DNA of 64,000 nucleotides. Source: Leptobrachium leishanense (taxonomy: Eukaryota > Chordata > Amphibia > Anura > Megophryidae). Within the stretch, counting starts at the first letter, position 1, and every line of letters starts with the position of its first letter. The position numbers were made by a program, and so were the translations under genes. Shown one piece after another: positions 22,329-33,062 of this stretch. Where the stretch lies: NCBI GenBank assembly GCA_009667805.1, contig CM019070.1, positions 58,966,735-59,030,734 on the forward strand, written 5' to 3'. The notes under the pieces were generated by a model, which saw only the letters and a program-made list of their open reading frames with translations, was not told where the DNA came from and did not search any database.

Positions 22329-23015
22329 TGTAGGCGGACAAAAACAGGTTCACTTTCATTAACGGCGCCGGACCAGACACAAGCAAGGATTGTCCAAACA
22401 CGAGTCTCTTCAGGAAAGGCAAGAGTTTATTGTGTCGTCACACAAGTGCTCACACAGGATTGAATCGCAAAGAGTGAGCCTCGATTACACAGTGACATGA
22501 GGTTTTATGCCCCAAATACATAATTAGGTACATCCCCATCAGCCCACCTCCCTATGACACTTTATTCCACCCCACGTGGGTTAATACCTCCCATCATTAA
22601 CTCGAACACAAAGAACATTCCACATATAACTACAAATTGATACACTTCTCGTTAGTTTGACAGTCTGTGATTTGTGGTGCTGTCTTTCTCAGAGCAGTGC
22701 CTCCCTCCCTATCGGCTATGTTTATTCAGATGGCCTGGGGCCCGGTCTGTCTTCTAGGTTTTCTTTGTTCCTCCGCACATCTCAATAACCTTGCCTCATT
22801 CATAAATCTCCCTGTCTCTCTGTGCCAAGAGCCGGCCGGATTCTGCCTGGTTTTATTGCTAGCTTTCTAATCTGCCACGCATTCTTGGAATTCTATGTAA
22901 ACTCTACTTTGCACATCTAGTAAAAATCTATTCTATTTACTGGTGAACCAATATTCTGCACAAGATGGCTGCCTGGCTCATAGTAACAACCATCCTTCTG
23001 CCTGATTCTCCTTCA
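22329..23015 (-). repeat. ERV 3' LTR
   Basis: On the minus strand it runs TGAAGGAGAATC..CCGCCTACA, 687 bp. A CATAAAAC TATA-like box is at 22502-22509 and AATAAA at 22426-22431, placing the R region between them. It is nearly identical to the 5' LTR. Confidence 0.92.
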
Positions 23016-23025
23016 TTCCCCCCTT
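23016..23025 (-). promoter_or_regulatory. ERV polypurine tract
   Basis: The minus strand reads AAGGGGGGAA directly before the 3' LTR, the expected plus-strand primer site. Confidence 0.8.
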
Positions 23026-23075
23026 GGCTCAAGTGTCAGGATCTCTTTCCTGGCACTTGTAGCCATTACACTCCA

Positions 23076-24926
23076 CTATCCTGAATCTCTGCATACTGGG
23101 GGGGCTCTCCGTTCACTGGGAACATTCCCTGTGGAATTATCAGTGGTATCTTCTGTTTGTGTGGGTGTCAGTGCTGTCTTGCACAGTGGCCATATGCATA
23201 GCCCTATGCGGTATATCAGTATCCCTATGATCAAGATCACCACTATCATGAGTATCATGGATCCAATCCGTGAGATAAATCTCAAGATGGAACCAAACCA
23301 TTCTCCCATTGCTCCAAACCCACGGAGCGGATTCCAGCCTTCGGCAGCAATCCTCCTGGCTATACCCTGCAACTGTGCTACCTTCTCTTGGTGATCTTGA
23401 ATTACCTGGTAATAATCTGGGACTTCATGTGTAGTGTTTCTGATGAAGGTGCAACATTCATAGTGCATTGTCATTTCACACAATCCATTCAAGGCCGCAC
23501 TGATCTGCTCGAGCGCCATATCATGTATCATCTGCACCTTTCGTAACTCACGCATTTCCAGATTCAGCAGCTGGATATCCATACTGGTCCTATTCAGAAT
23601 CTCATCCATCAGATTGACATAGCTATTCAATCTCCTCATCATCTCTCCTCCCCATCCAGTCCATGCTGGCAACCATGCCCATATTCGATCCATCTTCGCA
23701 AACAATTCTCTCTTCGGTCTTTCAAACACCAGTGGGTACCTAGGGTGTAGTTCTGTGTCTTTGTTTGTGTCTTCTCCCCTTAGTCTCTGGATTGGGACCA
23801 GCTTAGCCAAATAACACATTCCCGTTATTGTTGGTGGTACCCATGTGTAACACACCCTTTCACAGCACACCTGGTACCCTCCTTTCACTATAAATGGTGA
23901 TGAATGTAGTGTTCCCTTTGATATCTCTATCGCAAAGTGTCTCAGCCGTCTCATCATATCCACTGCACCCTGCCTCCCATTGGTCACATTCCCAATCACC
24001 GCCTCTTGGCCTCTAGTGAATTGCCTGCATCGTATATATAAATAATTCGCCTTTTGTCCTGTCTTGAATATGTAAATGTATGATGTCCAGTTGAACTGAC
24101 TTGAGTTACATAACCCACCCTCGTTATCTATTTCTTTGTCTGGTCCTAGTTGAAAACACCATTCTGGTGGATACACTGGTCCTATTATGGGGTACCCGGG
24201 ACTGACTGATTCTGTCTTTACCCTTGGTGCGTCGACAGCATGTATTGTGACATTCCCTGATACAAACATACTCAAATTCATTGGAACAGAGGCAAATGGT
24301 ATATGAATTGTCTCTGGGTGCAGTCTACTACACACCCAGCATGCGGTTTGCCCAGACTTTTTAGCATAGTCATATTTGAATTGCACAAGTAAATGTCCTC
24401 TTGGCAATATCTCGGATGATACTTCTCGTTTTTGTCTCCACATGGTACGGTTCTCCATCACCGGGTGCGTACCATTCCAGATATGGGAAATATCCACTTT
24501 CCCAGCGGTGCTTGTACAATTGGGGCGTGCTCCACGTGAGAGTCCATAAATCAGATTAGCAAGATATAAAATCAGCACCACAAATGCCCCTAGTGTCAGA
24601 ATTCCTTGGGCAATTCTTTTCACAGTCACATAAACCCAATCCCTCTCCACCGGAATTTCAAAAGTGAAGAACATTTCTGGACGATCAAGGGTGGGGGCTG
24701 AGCCCCTAAAAAGCACCCTGTGGTTATCCCCCGTTGGCAGGTGGTCAGGGCCTGTGCCCATCAAAACACCCATCTCCGCTGGCGGGTGGTCAGGGCCTGT
24801 GCCCATCAAAACACCCACTTGTTGATCCTCTGAATCATCGGGGTTAGGATCATTTAGGTGCTCATGGCTGTGGTTTTTGTCAGCTTCAGCCTCAACGGAT
24901 TGGTCTTGTCGGTAACGACCTTCCAT
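23076..24926 (-). CDS. env: ERV envelope glycoprotein, uninterrupted 616-codon frame
   Basis: The envelope mediates receptor binding and membrane fusion in retroviruses. The frame is open over 616 residues and its start overlaps the end of the integrase frame by about 70 bp, as in gammaretroviruses. There is no N-terminal signal peptide. A hydrophilic leader has a repeat of GVLMGTGPDH (residues about 38-62), then a hydrophobic segment at about 108-128 that would act as an internal signal-anchor. Furin-like sites are RQKR (164-167) and RPKR (403-406). The surface subunit has CWVC (196-199). The transmembrane subunit has a coiled-coil region (about 435-480), a CX7CC cluster (483-492) where most gammaretroviruses have CX6CC, and an anchor at about 557-575. 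Several N-X-S/T sites are visible. An Env leader of this layout recalls foamy viruses. Expression is unknown. Confidence 0.9.
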   Translation of the reverse strand: MEGRYRQDQSVEAEADKNHSHEHLNDPNPDDSEDQQVGVLMGTGPDHPPAEMGVLMGTGPDHLPTGDNHRVLFRGSAPTLDRPEMFFTFEIPVERDWVYVTVKRIAQGILTLGAFVVLILYLANLIYGLSRGARPNCTSTAGKVDISHIWNGTHPVMENRTMWRQKREVSSEILPRGHLLVQFKYDYAKKSGQTACWVCSRLHPETIHIPFASVPMNLSMFVSGNVTIHAVDAPRVKTESVSPGYPIIGPVYPPEWCFQLGPDKEIDNEGGLCNSSQFNWTSYIYIFKTGQKANYLYIRCRQFTRGQEAVIGNVTNGRQGAVDMMRRLRHFAIEISKGTLHSSPFIVKGGYQVCCERVCYTWVPPTITGMCYLAKLVPIQRLRGEDTNKDTELHPRYPLVFERPKRELFAKMDRIWAWLPAWTGWGGEMMRRLNSYVNLMDEILNRTSMDIQLLNLEMRELRKVQMIHDMALEQISAALNGLCEMTMHYECCTFIRNTTHEVPDYYQVIQDHQEKVAQLQGIARRIAAEGWNPLRGFGAMGEWFGSILRFISRIGSMILMIVVILIIGILIYRIGLCIWPLCKTALTPTQTEDTTDNSTGNVPSERRAPPVCRDSG

Positions 24927-25312
24927 GCTGGCTCAGGACTAGCTGCAGCTGCTTTCACTCTGGAGTGATGTATCCACGGGACCACCTCGGCAACCTTTAC
25001 TGCTGTAGGGGTTGATAACAGGACAAGGTAAGGACCTCTCCATTTTGGACCCAGTGGATCATTTTTCCACTCTTTTACCCATACTGAGTCACCCGGACAA
25101 TACTTATGCAATGAAGGATACAGAAAATGCGGTATATTATCCCCCACCCAAGTATTTAACTTCTGCATTGATTTACCCAGCATTACTACCTGATCATTTA
25201 GTTTAGTTTCTCCCAATGCCCGAAGGTCCCCCCTTAGTCCATTAATCAAGGGGTTGGCCGTCCAAACATAAGTTCGTACGGACTTAGTTTCAATTGGGGG
25301 GTTGGTCTGCAC
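24854..25312 (-). pseudogene. pol: ERV integrase C-terminal part, in a shifted frame
   Basis: Continues pol after a 1-nt frame change near 25255, where a run of four C lies. It contains PKWRGPYLVLLSTPTAVKV, the GPY/F-type C-terminal domain of integrase, and WIHHSRVKAA near the end, as in gammaretroviruses. It ends inside the env start. As it stands it is separated from the catalytic domain by the shift. Confidence 0.85.
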
Positions 25313-28035
25313 CTAATGTGCAAGAGGACTATCGGCAGCAAGTCCAACCAGCCTAGTGACGTCTCTTGGCACAGTTTGGACATCAAAGTCTTTAGGGTAC
25401 GGTTCATTCTTTCAACTTTTCCCGAACTTTGGGGCCTGTAGGCAGTGTGTAGCTTCCAGGTGATGCCCAGTAGCCGGGCAAGTTGTTGTAAACAGTTCTG
25501 GATAAATGCAGGGCCATTGTCCGACCCTATCTCGAGTGGAAGTCCGTAACGTGGTATTATTTCTTTCATCAGGCTCTTTACCACTTCCGTCGTCTTTTCA
25601 GTTCTCGTTGGGAAGGCTTCCACCCATCCTGTTAAAGTGCACACCATCACTAGTAAATATTTGTATCCTTTGCAGGGTGGCAGCACTGTAAAGTCTATTT
25701 GTAATGATGCCATTGGGGATAGCCCGATTGGCTGTTTCCCTGGGGGTTGAGATGGACCTGTTCTCGGGTTGTTTTTGGCACATGTTACACATTGCTGAGC
25801 TGTGGCTTTGCAAATTGCTGACATTCCTGGTACGTAGAAATGTGGCTCCAACTGTTGCTCCATCATTTCTCTCCCTCCATGGGTACTTGCGTGAAGTGCT
25901 CTTACGATTTCAGGAGCCAGTGTTGCTGGTAGGACTATTCGTCCATTCTCCATCTGGAACCATCCATCTTCTCCATACCCTCCGGGTTCTTCTGTCAGCC
26001 ACTTCTTTTCTTTCTCTGAGTACACAGGTGTCCATTCACTCAGTGGTGCCGGTAGGAGTGCAGCCACCACTGGTTTTGGTTTGTATCGTGCCAATTCTCC
26101 ATGATTTCCCCAGATAAATTCTTCTTTTGGGAAATAGTATCGCCATGCGAAAAATAGCAAATCTTGTCTGTCTTGTGAATCTCTTACTGCTGGTATGAAA
26201 AAGTTCATTGCACTTTTCTTCATTCTTGGCAGTCTGTTCTTGATAAGGATCTCCTTGAGGAAGAACCTCACCAGTGGGACTTGATATTCTTCTGCTCCCA
26301 ATTCTCCCAGACTGTGCAGTATTCGTGTGATTCGTAGATTGTTGTGAGGATTCATTGTCAAATTTTCAAAACGTGACGCGAAATTTTCTGCTCGTTCAAC
26401 TTCAGTTGTTTCTTTGTCTTCCTCCTCCCCCACTATTTTTACGCCGAAGAATTTCAGCATCATTTTGTAGGCTCTGCGTAGTCTTTGCTGAACTTCTGAG
26501 GTGTTAACCATTAGGCGTGTCTCTTGCGGATTTAGGGGAGTAGAGTAGAAATTTCGGCCTTGTGTCCGGGTTGGGAAAAGCCATTGGATATAATCATGAT
26601 TGAGTTCTAACAGTTCATAATCATCTTGCCATTTGTGCAATATTATTTCAATGAACTCACCGTGGGGTTCAAACTTTTTCAAATTCATGTAGAACTCGTA
26701 ATTTGGCATAGAAGGTTGAGGCTCTTGCTTGCAGATCAGTACTTTAGCTTGATCTTCTGTTGGCGGTGTCGGTTTCGCAGCTGCTTTTGCGGCCTGGTCC
26801 GCGCGTCTGTTACCTTTTGGAATTTCATCACGGCCTTTTTGATGGCCACGACAGTGCATGATGCTGACAGCACTTGGTTTCCACACTGCTTCCAGGAGGG
26901 CCGTGATTTCTGCAGCATATTTAATTTGTTGTCCTGAAGACGTGAGTAGACCTCTTTCTTTGTAGAGTGCACCATGTGCATGGACTGTCATGAAGGCGTA
27001 CTTGGAATCTGTATAGATATTTACTCTTTTGCCTTCAGAAATTTCAAGGGCTCTGGTTAAAGCTGTTATTTCAGCCAGTTGTGCAGATGTATGGCCTGGC
27101 AGTGGCTTTGCTTCGATGATTTCTTCTGTTGAGACTACTGCATAGCCGGAGACTTTCTTCCCATCATCCATATAGCTGCTACCATCAGTGAATAGCTGTA
27201 GATCGTATTTGTCTAGGGGTACGTCTTTCAAATCTGGCCTGCTACTGAACACTTCTTCCATGACTTGGAGGCATTCATGATTTGGATCCTCTTCACAGTC
27301 AGGCAGTAAAGTAGCAGGGTTCAAGGTAGCGATGAGGTCCAAATGAACCCGTGGATTTTCACACATCATGGCTTGGTACTTCGTCATCCGGCTGTTGCTG
27401 AACCAGTAACCTCCTTTCACATCCAGCAGAGCCTTGACAGCGTGGGGCACCTTGACATGAAGAACTTGTCCAAGGGTCAGCTTGTCTGCTTCTGCTATCA
27501 GCATTGCGGTGGCAGCCACTGCTTTCAGGCATGGGGGTAGGCCGCAGGCCACAGGGTCGAGTTGCTTGGAGAGGTAGGCCACAGGCCTCAGCCATGAGCC
27601 AAAGGTCTGGACCAATACTCCTGTTGCTGTTTGATTATGTTCATGCACGAACAGCTGGAAAGGCTTGCTATGATCTGGCAGGCCCAGTGCAGGAGCTTCC
27701 ATCAGCAGAGTCTTTAATTTCAGGAACGCTGCTGTTTGCTCTTCTTCCCAATGAAAGGGGTCTAGTTCTCCCCCCTTGGTGGCTTGATGAAGCGGCTTGG
27801 CAATGTCTGCGAAGTTGGGGATCCACAGGCGGCAGAAGCCTGCAGCTCCTAGGAACTCACGGACTTGTCTTCTGGTCTTTGGTTGGGGTATGCGGCACAC
27901 CGCTTCTTTTCTTTCTGCCCCCAGTGCACGTTTGGTGCCTGTTAACTGGAAGCCCAGATATTTTACACTCTGTTTGCATATTTGTGCTTTCTTTTTAGAT
28001 ACTCTGTAACCTGCTTGGCTTAGCAGATGTAGCAA
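25246..28035 (-). pseudogene. pol: ERV pol: RT connection, RNase H and integrase core (929-codon open frame)
   Basis: This long frame starts in the RT just after the YVDD region and includes VKYLGFQLTG. The RNase H domain (about residues 285-430) has FTDGSSY, LAEITAL and YTDSKYAF with the acidic catalytic residues. The integrase zinc finger has HASTH and CVTC. The catalytic core has LQIDFTVL, GSDNGPAF and SGKVERMNR, giving the D,D-35-E triad. All key residues are present. It is cut off from the RT fingers and palm by a frame change near 28040-28060 next to a run of five A, and from its C-terminal domain near 25255. Confidence 0.9.
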
Positions 28036-29075
28036 AGCTTTTGTGGCGGATAAACAGTCTTTTTCTGTGGGGAAGCCAGTAATAAATCATCAACATATTG
28101 TAGTAACACTACTTTGTCTGGCTGAGCGTTGAAGGCGAGGAGATCTTGGCTAAGCGCGCACCCGAAAATCGTGGGCGAATTTTTGAAACCTTGAGGGAGG
28201 CGCGTCCACGTCATTTGATGGCGCGCCCCCGTGGTAGATTCTTCCCACTGAAATGCAAAAAGGGGCTGGCTTGCTGGAGCCAGACGGATGCAAAAGAAAG
28301 CGTCTTTTAAATCAAGCACTGTGTAATATTGTGTATCTCCGGGAATTAACGCCAATAAATTGTATGGATTAGGAACCACAGGGTGTAGTGTTACTGTGGC
28401 CTCGTTGACAGCTCGTAAATCTTGGACAGGGCGATACTCTTGTGTGCCTTCTTTCAGGACTGGAAGTAGGGGTGTGTTCCATGGTGACACGCAGAATTTT
28501 AATATGCCGTTATCTTTAAGTCTTTGTAAATGTATTTGTATATTCTGCTTGGCTTTCTGTGGGATATGATATTGTCTTAGGGCCACAGGCGTTGCGCCGG
28601 GCTTTAATTCCACATATACCGGGGGTATGTTTATGGCAAGTCCTGGCGGGTTTTCCTCCGCCCATACCCCAGGAATTTCAAGGAGTAGTGCGTGCGGGTC
28701 AGGCGCGGCAGGCAGAGTAGGTGCTGTGCGCCATTCTTCCTCCCTTGGCATAACTACTGCAATTTTCACAGATTGTGGATTGTGCGGACTGGCTGGATTA
28801 TGCTGCCGAACAGAGCAGCCACTCTCGGGCAGGTCTAATTGAGCGTGACCCCCGGGAAGGAACGTAATTTGGGCTTGCAATTTGCAGAGGATATCCCGCC
28901 CCAGGAGTTGGATGGGACATTCGGGCATATACAAAAATTCATGTTCAACATTATGCCCACCCATACTACATTTTCTAGAAGCAAGAAAAGGATATTTAGC
29001 AGACACCCCCATTGCTCCCATAATATCAACCTCATTTCCCATTGGAGGTGCAATTTGTTTAGTTACAACAGAATA
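28020..29075 (-). pseudogene. pol: ERV protease end and RT fingers/palm, separate frame
   Basis: The frame opens with the protease active-site motif DTGAEYSVV at about 29070-29095 and continues with LLGRDILCKL, the C-terminal protease motif. Then RT begins: QYHIPQKAK, RPVQDLRAVN, FTVLDLKDAFF-like YYTVLDLKDAFF, LPQGFKNSPTIF and YVDDLLLAS, the polymerase catalytic motif. It stops at 28020. The start of the protease lies in another frame. Confidence 0.88.
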
Positions 29076-29118
29076 TTCGGCACCTGTATCATAAAAACTT
29101 CATCTTTATTTCCCACTC

Positions 29119-29526
29119 TCATTGTGACCGTGGGCTCGTGGCTACCGAGCGGGATGGGCCCAGGTCCCCGTCAATATACATCCTGCCCTTCAAATGATGT
29201 CCCCGCCAGTCCCACAAACCCCGCTCCATTCCCTTCACTTCTTCCATACCTTCCGTCTGCAACCTGGCCATTAGGGGCTTGACCTCCCGTTTCCCAACTT
29301 CACCCTGTCCCCCAAATTTAGCCAAAAATGCAGTACAGTCGTTTTTCCAGTGACCTTCACCCCGGCACCACGCGCACTGATTGGGTCCTAGGGGTTCCCT
29401 AGGGGCTCCCCTTCCTCTTCCTCTAGCCCCCCTACCCCTTGCCCTCCCTCTGTCTGGGCCACCTCGTCCTCTACCATTCCCCATGTATCCAACCACCCCG
29501 GTATGTCCCTTCTGTTTCTTTATTCC
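29119..29526 (-). pseudogene. gag: ERV gag nucleocapsid, separate frame
   Basis: The frame contains an arginine/glycine-rich RNA-binding stretch (GRGRGGPDRGRARG) and one zinc knuckle CAWCRGEGHWKNDC, spacing CX2CX4HX4C. A single knuckle is typical of gammaretroviruses. It is in a different frame from the capsid upstream and the protease downstream. Confidence 0.88.
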
Positions 29527-30485
29527 TCTAAATCCCGGTTATGATACACCTTATTAGCAATCTCAACTAATTCACTAATACCTTTCCCCAAAAACCCATC
29601 TATTCTCTGTATTTTGTTCCGTATATCCCTCTGTGACTGACCCACAAACGAAGAGTTAATTAACCTCTGATTCTCCGTCGCTTCAGGATCAATAGGACTA
29701 TACATCCTGTACGCATCCAGCAATCTCTCTAGAAACGCACTTGGGGATTCTTTAACCTCTTGCACCACATCTGCTATTTTTCCCATGTTTGTGGGCTTCT
29801 TCCCTCCCGCTTTAACACCCATAATTACAGCGGTTCTGTATGTCTGCAGATGGGCAACTCCTTCAACTGTATTGTACGGCCATTTAGGATCTGTTTTGGG
29901 GTAATGTTCCTCTGCCCATGCTTCTGGATGAGGCTTAGCATCTGCTACAGCCTGGGCGAGTAAAATCTTTTGCGCGCTACTATTTATTCGGGCTCTCTCC
30001 TCTGTGGTAAACATTGTCAACATTAATTGCTGACAATCCGCCCATGTGGGGTTATGTGTGAGCATAACTGACTCTATCATACTGGCCACTGCTGCGGGAT
30101 TTGTGGAATACAGTGGTGTGTGTGTTTTCCAATTAAAAAGATCCGTTGTCGTGAATGGGACGTATGTGTATTGTATTGGCCCTGGATTCCCATCCGCCAA
30201 TGGGGGGCCTGGCACCTCTCGCAAAGGCAACTGCATAGCATTCTTGTAGGGATTGTGTTGGTACGGATCCCGGGGTTTATGTATACTATTCGCTGCGCGT
30301 GTGGTAACTCCCTGGTCCTTATCCTCCTTTTCATCATCACCATCCCCGTGGGGCACTAATATATATATACTCCCATCGGGCATCTCAATCTTCTCTGGTG
30401 GAGCCTCTCTGTCCCCTCCACCCGTTGCGCCCTGCTCTTCTTCCTCAGTCACACGGGACGGAGCGGAGGGAGCTGACCGAGACAC
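29520..30485 (-). pseudogene. gag: ERV gag capsid, 322-codon open frame
   Basis: Capsid-like segment with LPLREVPGPP, PFTTTDLFNWK and HNPTWADCQQL, matching the p30 capsid of gammaretroviruses, followed by the helical C-terminal part (SPSAFLERLLDAYR, the major homology region-like stretch). It ends HNRDLEE just before the nucleocapsid frame. Confidence 0.88.
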
Positions 30486-30600
30486 AGCAGCTGCCTGCTC
30501 CCTCTCTCCGCCCGCGCAACCGCGGCATTCAGAGCTTCCCTAGCTGCCCCATAACATGATGGATAGGACGGGGGCAGACCATCACTCTCTTCCGGTTGAT

Positions 30601-30975
30601 CTAACACCGGTCTCCCTCTCTCTTCATTATTTTGGGGGTCCTGCTTCTTATTTTCCCCGCTATCATTATAAAATGACTCTTGTTTTTAATACAATATCTC
30701 CATATATCTATATACGGGTACTGTTCAGGATGTCCGTACTGCTCTGTGACCTGGGAATGTACCTTCTGTACCAACTCCGGGTCCATTGACCCCTGCTCTG
30801 GCCATCCTGGGACTAATAACGGCCACACAACTGTACACATTACTTTTAACTTCTCTTTTGTCAATTCTACACCATAATCATGCGTTTTATATAATGCTTC
30901 GAAATTCCGCACCATATATTCTAGGGGCGTCTCACCCTCCTTCACCTTCTTGGGCTTAGATGACCCGTTACCCAT
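30601..30975 (-). pseudogene. gag: ERV gag matrix, separate frame
   Basis: The start at 30975 is chosen because the protein then begins MGNGSS, a myristoylation-type N-terminus needed for membrane targeting of Gag. The matrix frame stays open to 30601. A second frame between about 30670 and 30500 carries LPPSYPS, a PPxY-type late domain used for budding. Two frame changes separate matrix, late domain and capsid. Confidence 0.85.
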
Positions 30976-32093
30976 TATTACTCTTGAAAACAGTACTCTT
31001 TGCAATACAGATATATTATTTCAACAACAGTTAAAATCTACAGTCTGATACTTCAGTCAACAATTCCTTCGTATCTACAGGCGCTTCCCCCTTCAGTAGC
31101 CGTCTGCAGTCGCCTGAGCCGGAAACGTACGTCCGGGGTCAAATCTCGTATTTGCTTCCTCGCGGAGCGAGTAGGCGCACGTTCACTCACAGCACTCGAG
31201 TCAGTTCATTCACAGCCCATACCGTATCAGATACTTTCAACACAGAACAAAACACTTCAACTCTTTCTACTAGCCAAGGGTGTTTATTCCCTTCTGTGGC
31301 TCCTTATACCCCGTAATTTGAACTCTAACTCTTGACTGCGTGTGATTATGTGCACCCCGTTCCTTATCTATACTTCCATCTGCAATTCCAATCTGCCTTA
31401 TGGATAATCTACCCACTCAGCACCCCTATCTCTGCAGCTACCGCTGGCTCCACTATGAGCCCTTTTCACTACACGGCGTACACACCAGCACTGACTCAGG
31501 CTCCTAGCCCAGTCACAGAAAATCCCTCCTCCTTTCCCTTTTACCCACGTGGCGAAGCTTTGTTTACAAAACACTGACTACTGACTTATGCAACTCCACG
31601 TAGCTACTTCTCCCTCTCTTACAGAACTACACTTTGATTGGCATTCAATTCCCCCGAATCCAGACACCCGCTAGCCACTCTGGCTCCTTAGCAATGTCAG
31701 CGCTATCAGCGGCGGGCTAGATATACCAATAGGATGGTGGCCATCGCATCCTCTTATCCGTCTATCTCAGTCGGACGTTTCCCTTAGATACCGGTATTTC
31801 TTTTAGACATACAAAACATAGAAGACACGTTACCTATCGCCGGCGCTGCTCGCTGTTTCCTCGGACTCGGGTGTCCCAGCTTCCCGGGCCGGGGGGGTCC
31901 GTTTGGGACGAGATGAGGTCCACTGTACAGGAAATCCTGCTTGGCGCCTGCAGATGTCAGCTCACCTTCAACGGACGCCCCCAACCATCGGGATTCTCGT
32001 GCACCTGCAGTCAATATCGCCGCACTGTGTTCAGCAGCCGTTGCCTGTGTCTTGGCAAAAGGCCCGTTATCCCGGCTATCGAGACCCCAGAAA
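30976..32093 (-). promoter_or_regulatory. ERV 5' leader with candidate primer-binding site
   Basis: About 1.1 kb between the 5' LTR and gag. Three to four bases after the LTR the minus strand reads TGGGGTCTCGATAGCCGG (32072-32089), a candidate tRNA primer-binding site, partly like the proline type but not an exact match. The rest has no conserved frame and presumably holds the packaging signal and splice donor; I cannot place these. Confidence 0.65.
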
Positions 32094-32779
32094 TGTAGGC
32101 GGACAAAAACAGGTTCACTTTCATTAACGGCGCCGGACCAGACACAAGCAAGGATTGTCCAAACACGAGTCTCTTCAGGAAAGGCAAGAGTTTATTGTGT
32201 CGTCACACAAGTGCTCACACAGGATTGAATCGCAAAGAGTGAGCCTCGATTACACAGTGACATGAGGTTTTATGCCCCAAATACATAATTAGGTACATCC
32301 CCATCAGCCCACCTCCCTATGACACTTTATTCCACCCCACGTGGGTTAATACCTCCCATCATTAACTCGAACACAAAGAACATTCCACATATAACTACAA
32401 ATTGATACACTTCTCGTTAGTTTGACAGTCTGTGATTTGTGGTGCTGTCTTTCTCAGAGCAGTGCCTCCCTCCCTATCGGCTATGTTTATTCAGATGGCC
32501 TGGGGCCGGTCTGTCTTCTAGGTTTTCTTTGTTCCTCCGCACATCTCAATAACCTTGCCTCATTCATAAATCTCCCTGTCTCTCTGTGCCAAGAGCCGGC
32601 CGGATTCTGCCTGGTTTTATTGCTAGCTTTCTAATCTGCCACGCATTCTTGGAATTCTATGTAAACTCTACTTTGCACATCTAGTAAAAATCTATTCTAT
32701 TTACTGGTGAACCAATATTCTGCACAAGATGGCTGCCTGGCTCATAGTAACAACCATCCTTCTGCCTGATTCTCCTTCA
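32094..32779 (-). repeat. ERV 5' LTR
   Basis: 686 bp, identical to the 3' LTR by eye except one C missing near 32505. TATA-like and AATAAA signals are at the same relative positions (about 32267 and 32191). Confidence 0.92.
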
Positions 32780-33062
32780 GTGAGAATGAGACATCCGTCT
32801 CATACAGATAGTAATCTACTGAATGAGACAGATATCTCATTATGTTATGAAGGGATCCATGTCCCTTTAAGTGGGTGAAATGAATACAACTGTTCCTCTT
32901 AACTCTTTTTTAAATTGGGAAACAAACCATTTTATTCAAAACAAGAACAATTATGGTGAAAAACATGTAACATGGTCAGTACAAATGTACTGTAAAACTC
33001 CAGCAGTGCAACATTATTGAAGAAACGTAAGTACCTCCTTGATCCTGACCTCAAGTTAGTAC

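Larger units (their letters stand above)
22329..32779 (-). mobile_element. Endogenous retrovirus, gammaretrovirus-like, full length
   Basis: Two LTRs (22329-23015 and 32094-32779) differ by a single 1-bp indel that I can see (GGGGCCCGG against GGGGCCGG). The 4-bp target-site duplication GTGA flanks the provirus (22325-22328 and 32780-32783). Order on the minus strand: 5' LTR, primer-binding site, about 1.1-kb leader, gag, pro-pol, env overlapping the end of pol, polypurine tract, 3' LTR. The PPSY motif, single CCHC knuckle, CWVC motif in Env and 4-bp duplication support a gammaretrovirus-like (class I) origin. It inserted into the Kolobok-like element. Confidence 0.93.
21785..32866. mobile_element. 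Kolobok-like TTAA element split by the ERV
   Basis: TTAA at 21781-21784 and 32867-32870 flank inverted ends AGGGACATGGATCCCTT and, at the right, AAGGGATCCATGTCCCT. Without the retrovirus it is about 630 bp (21785-22328 plus 32784-32866). The TTAA target and AGGGACA ends fit Kolobok/T2-type elements of amphibians; piggyBac is the alternative. It has no transposase. Confidence 0.7.

Noticed and set aside
24854..25312. A separate accessory gene overlapping env
   Set aside because: It is the C-terminal domain of integrase (GPKWRGPY, WIHHSRVK) displaced by one frame change.
30120..30543. Plus-strand frames opposite ERV gag
   Set aside because: Antisense shadows of the capsid and its upstream region; no start context or recognised antisense protein.
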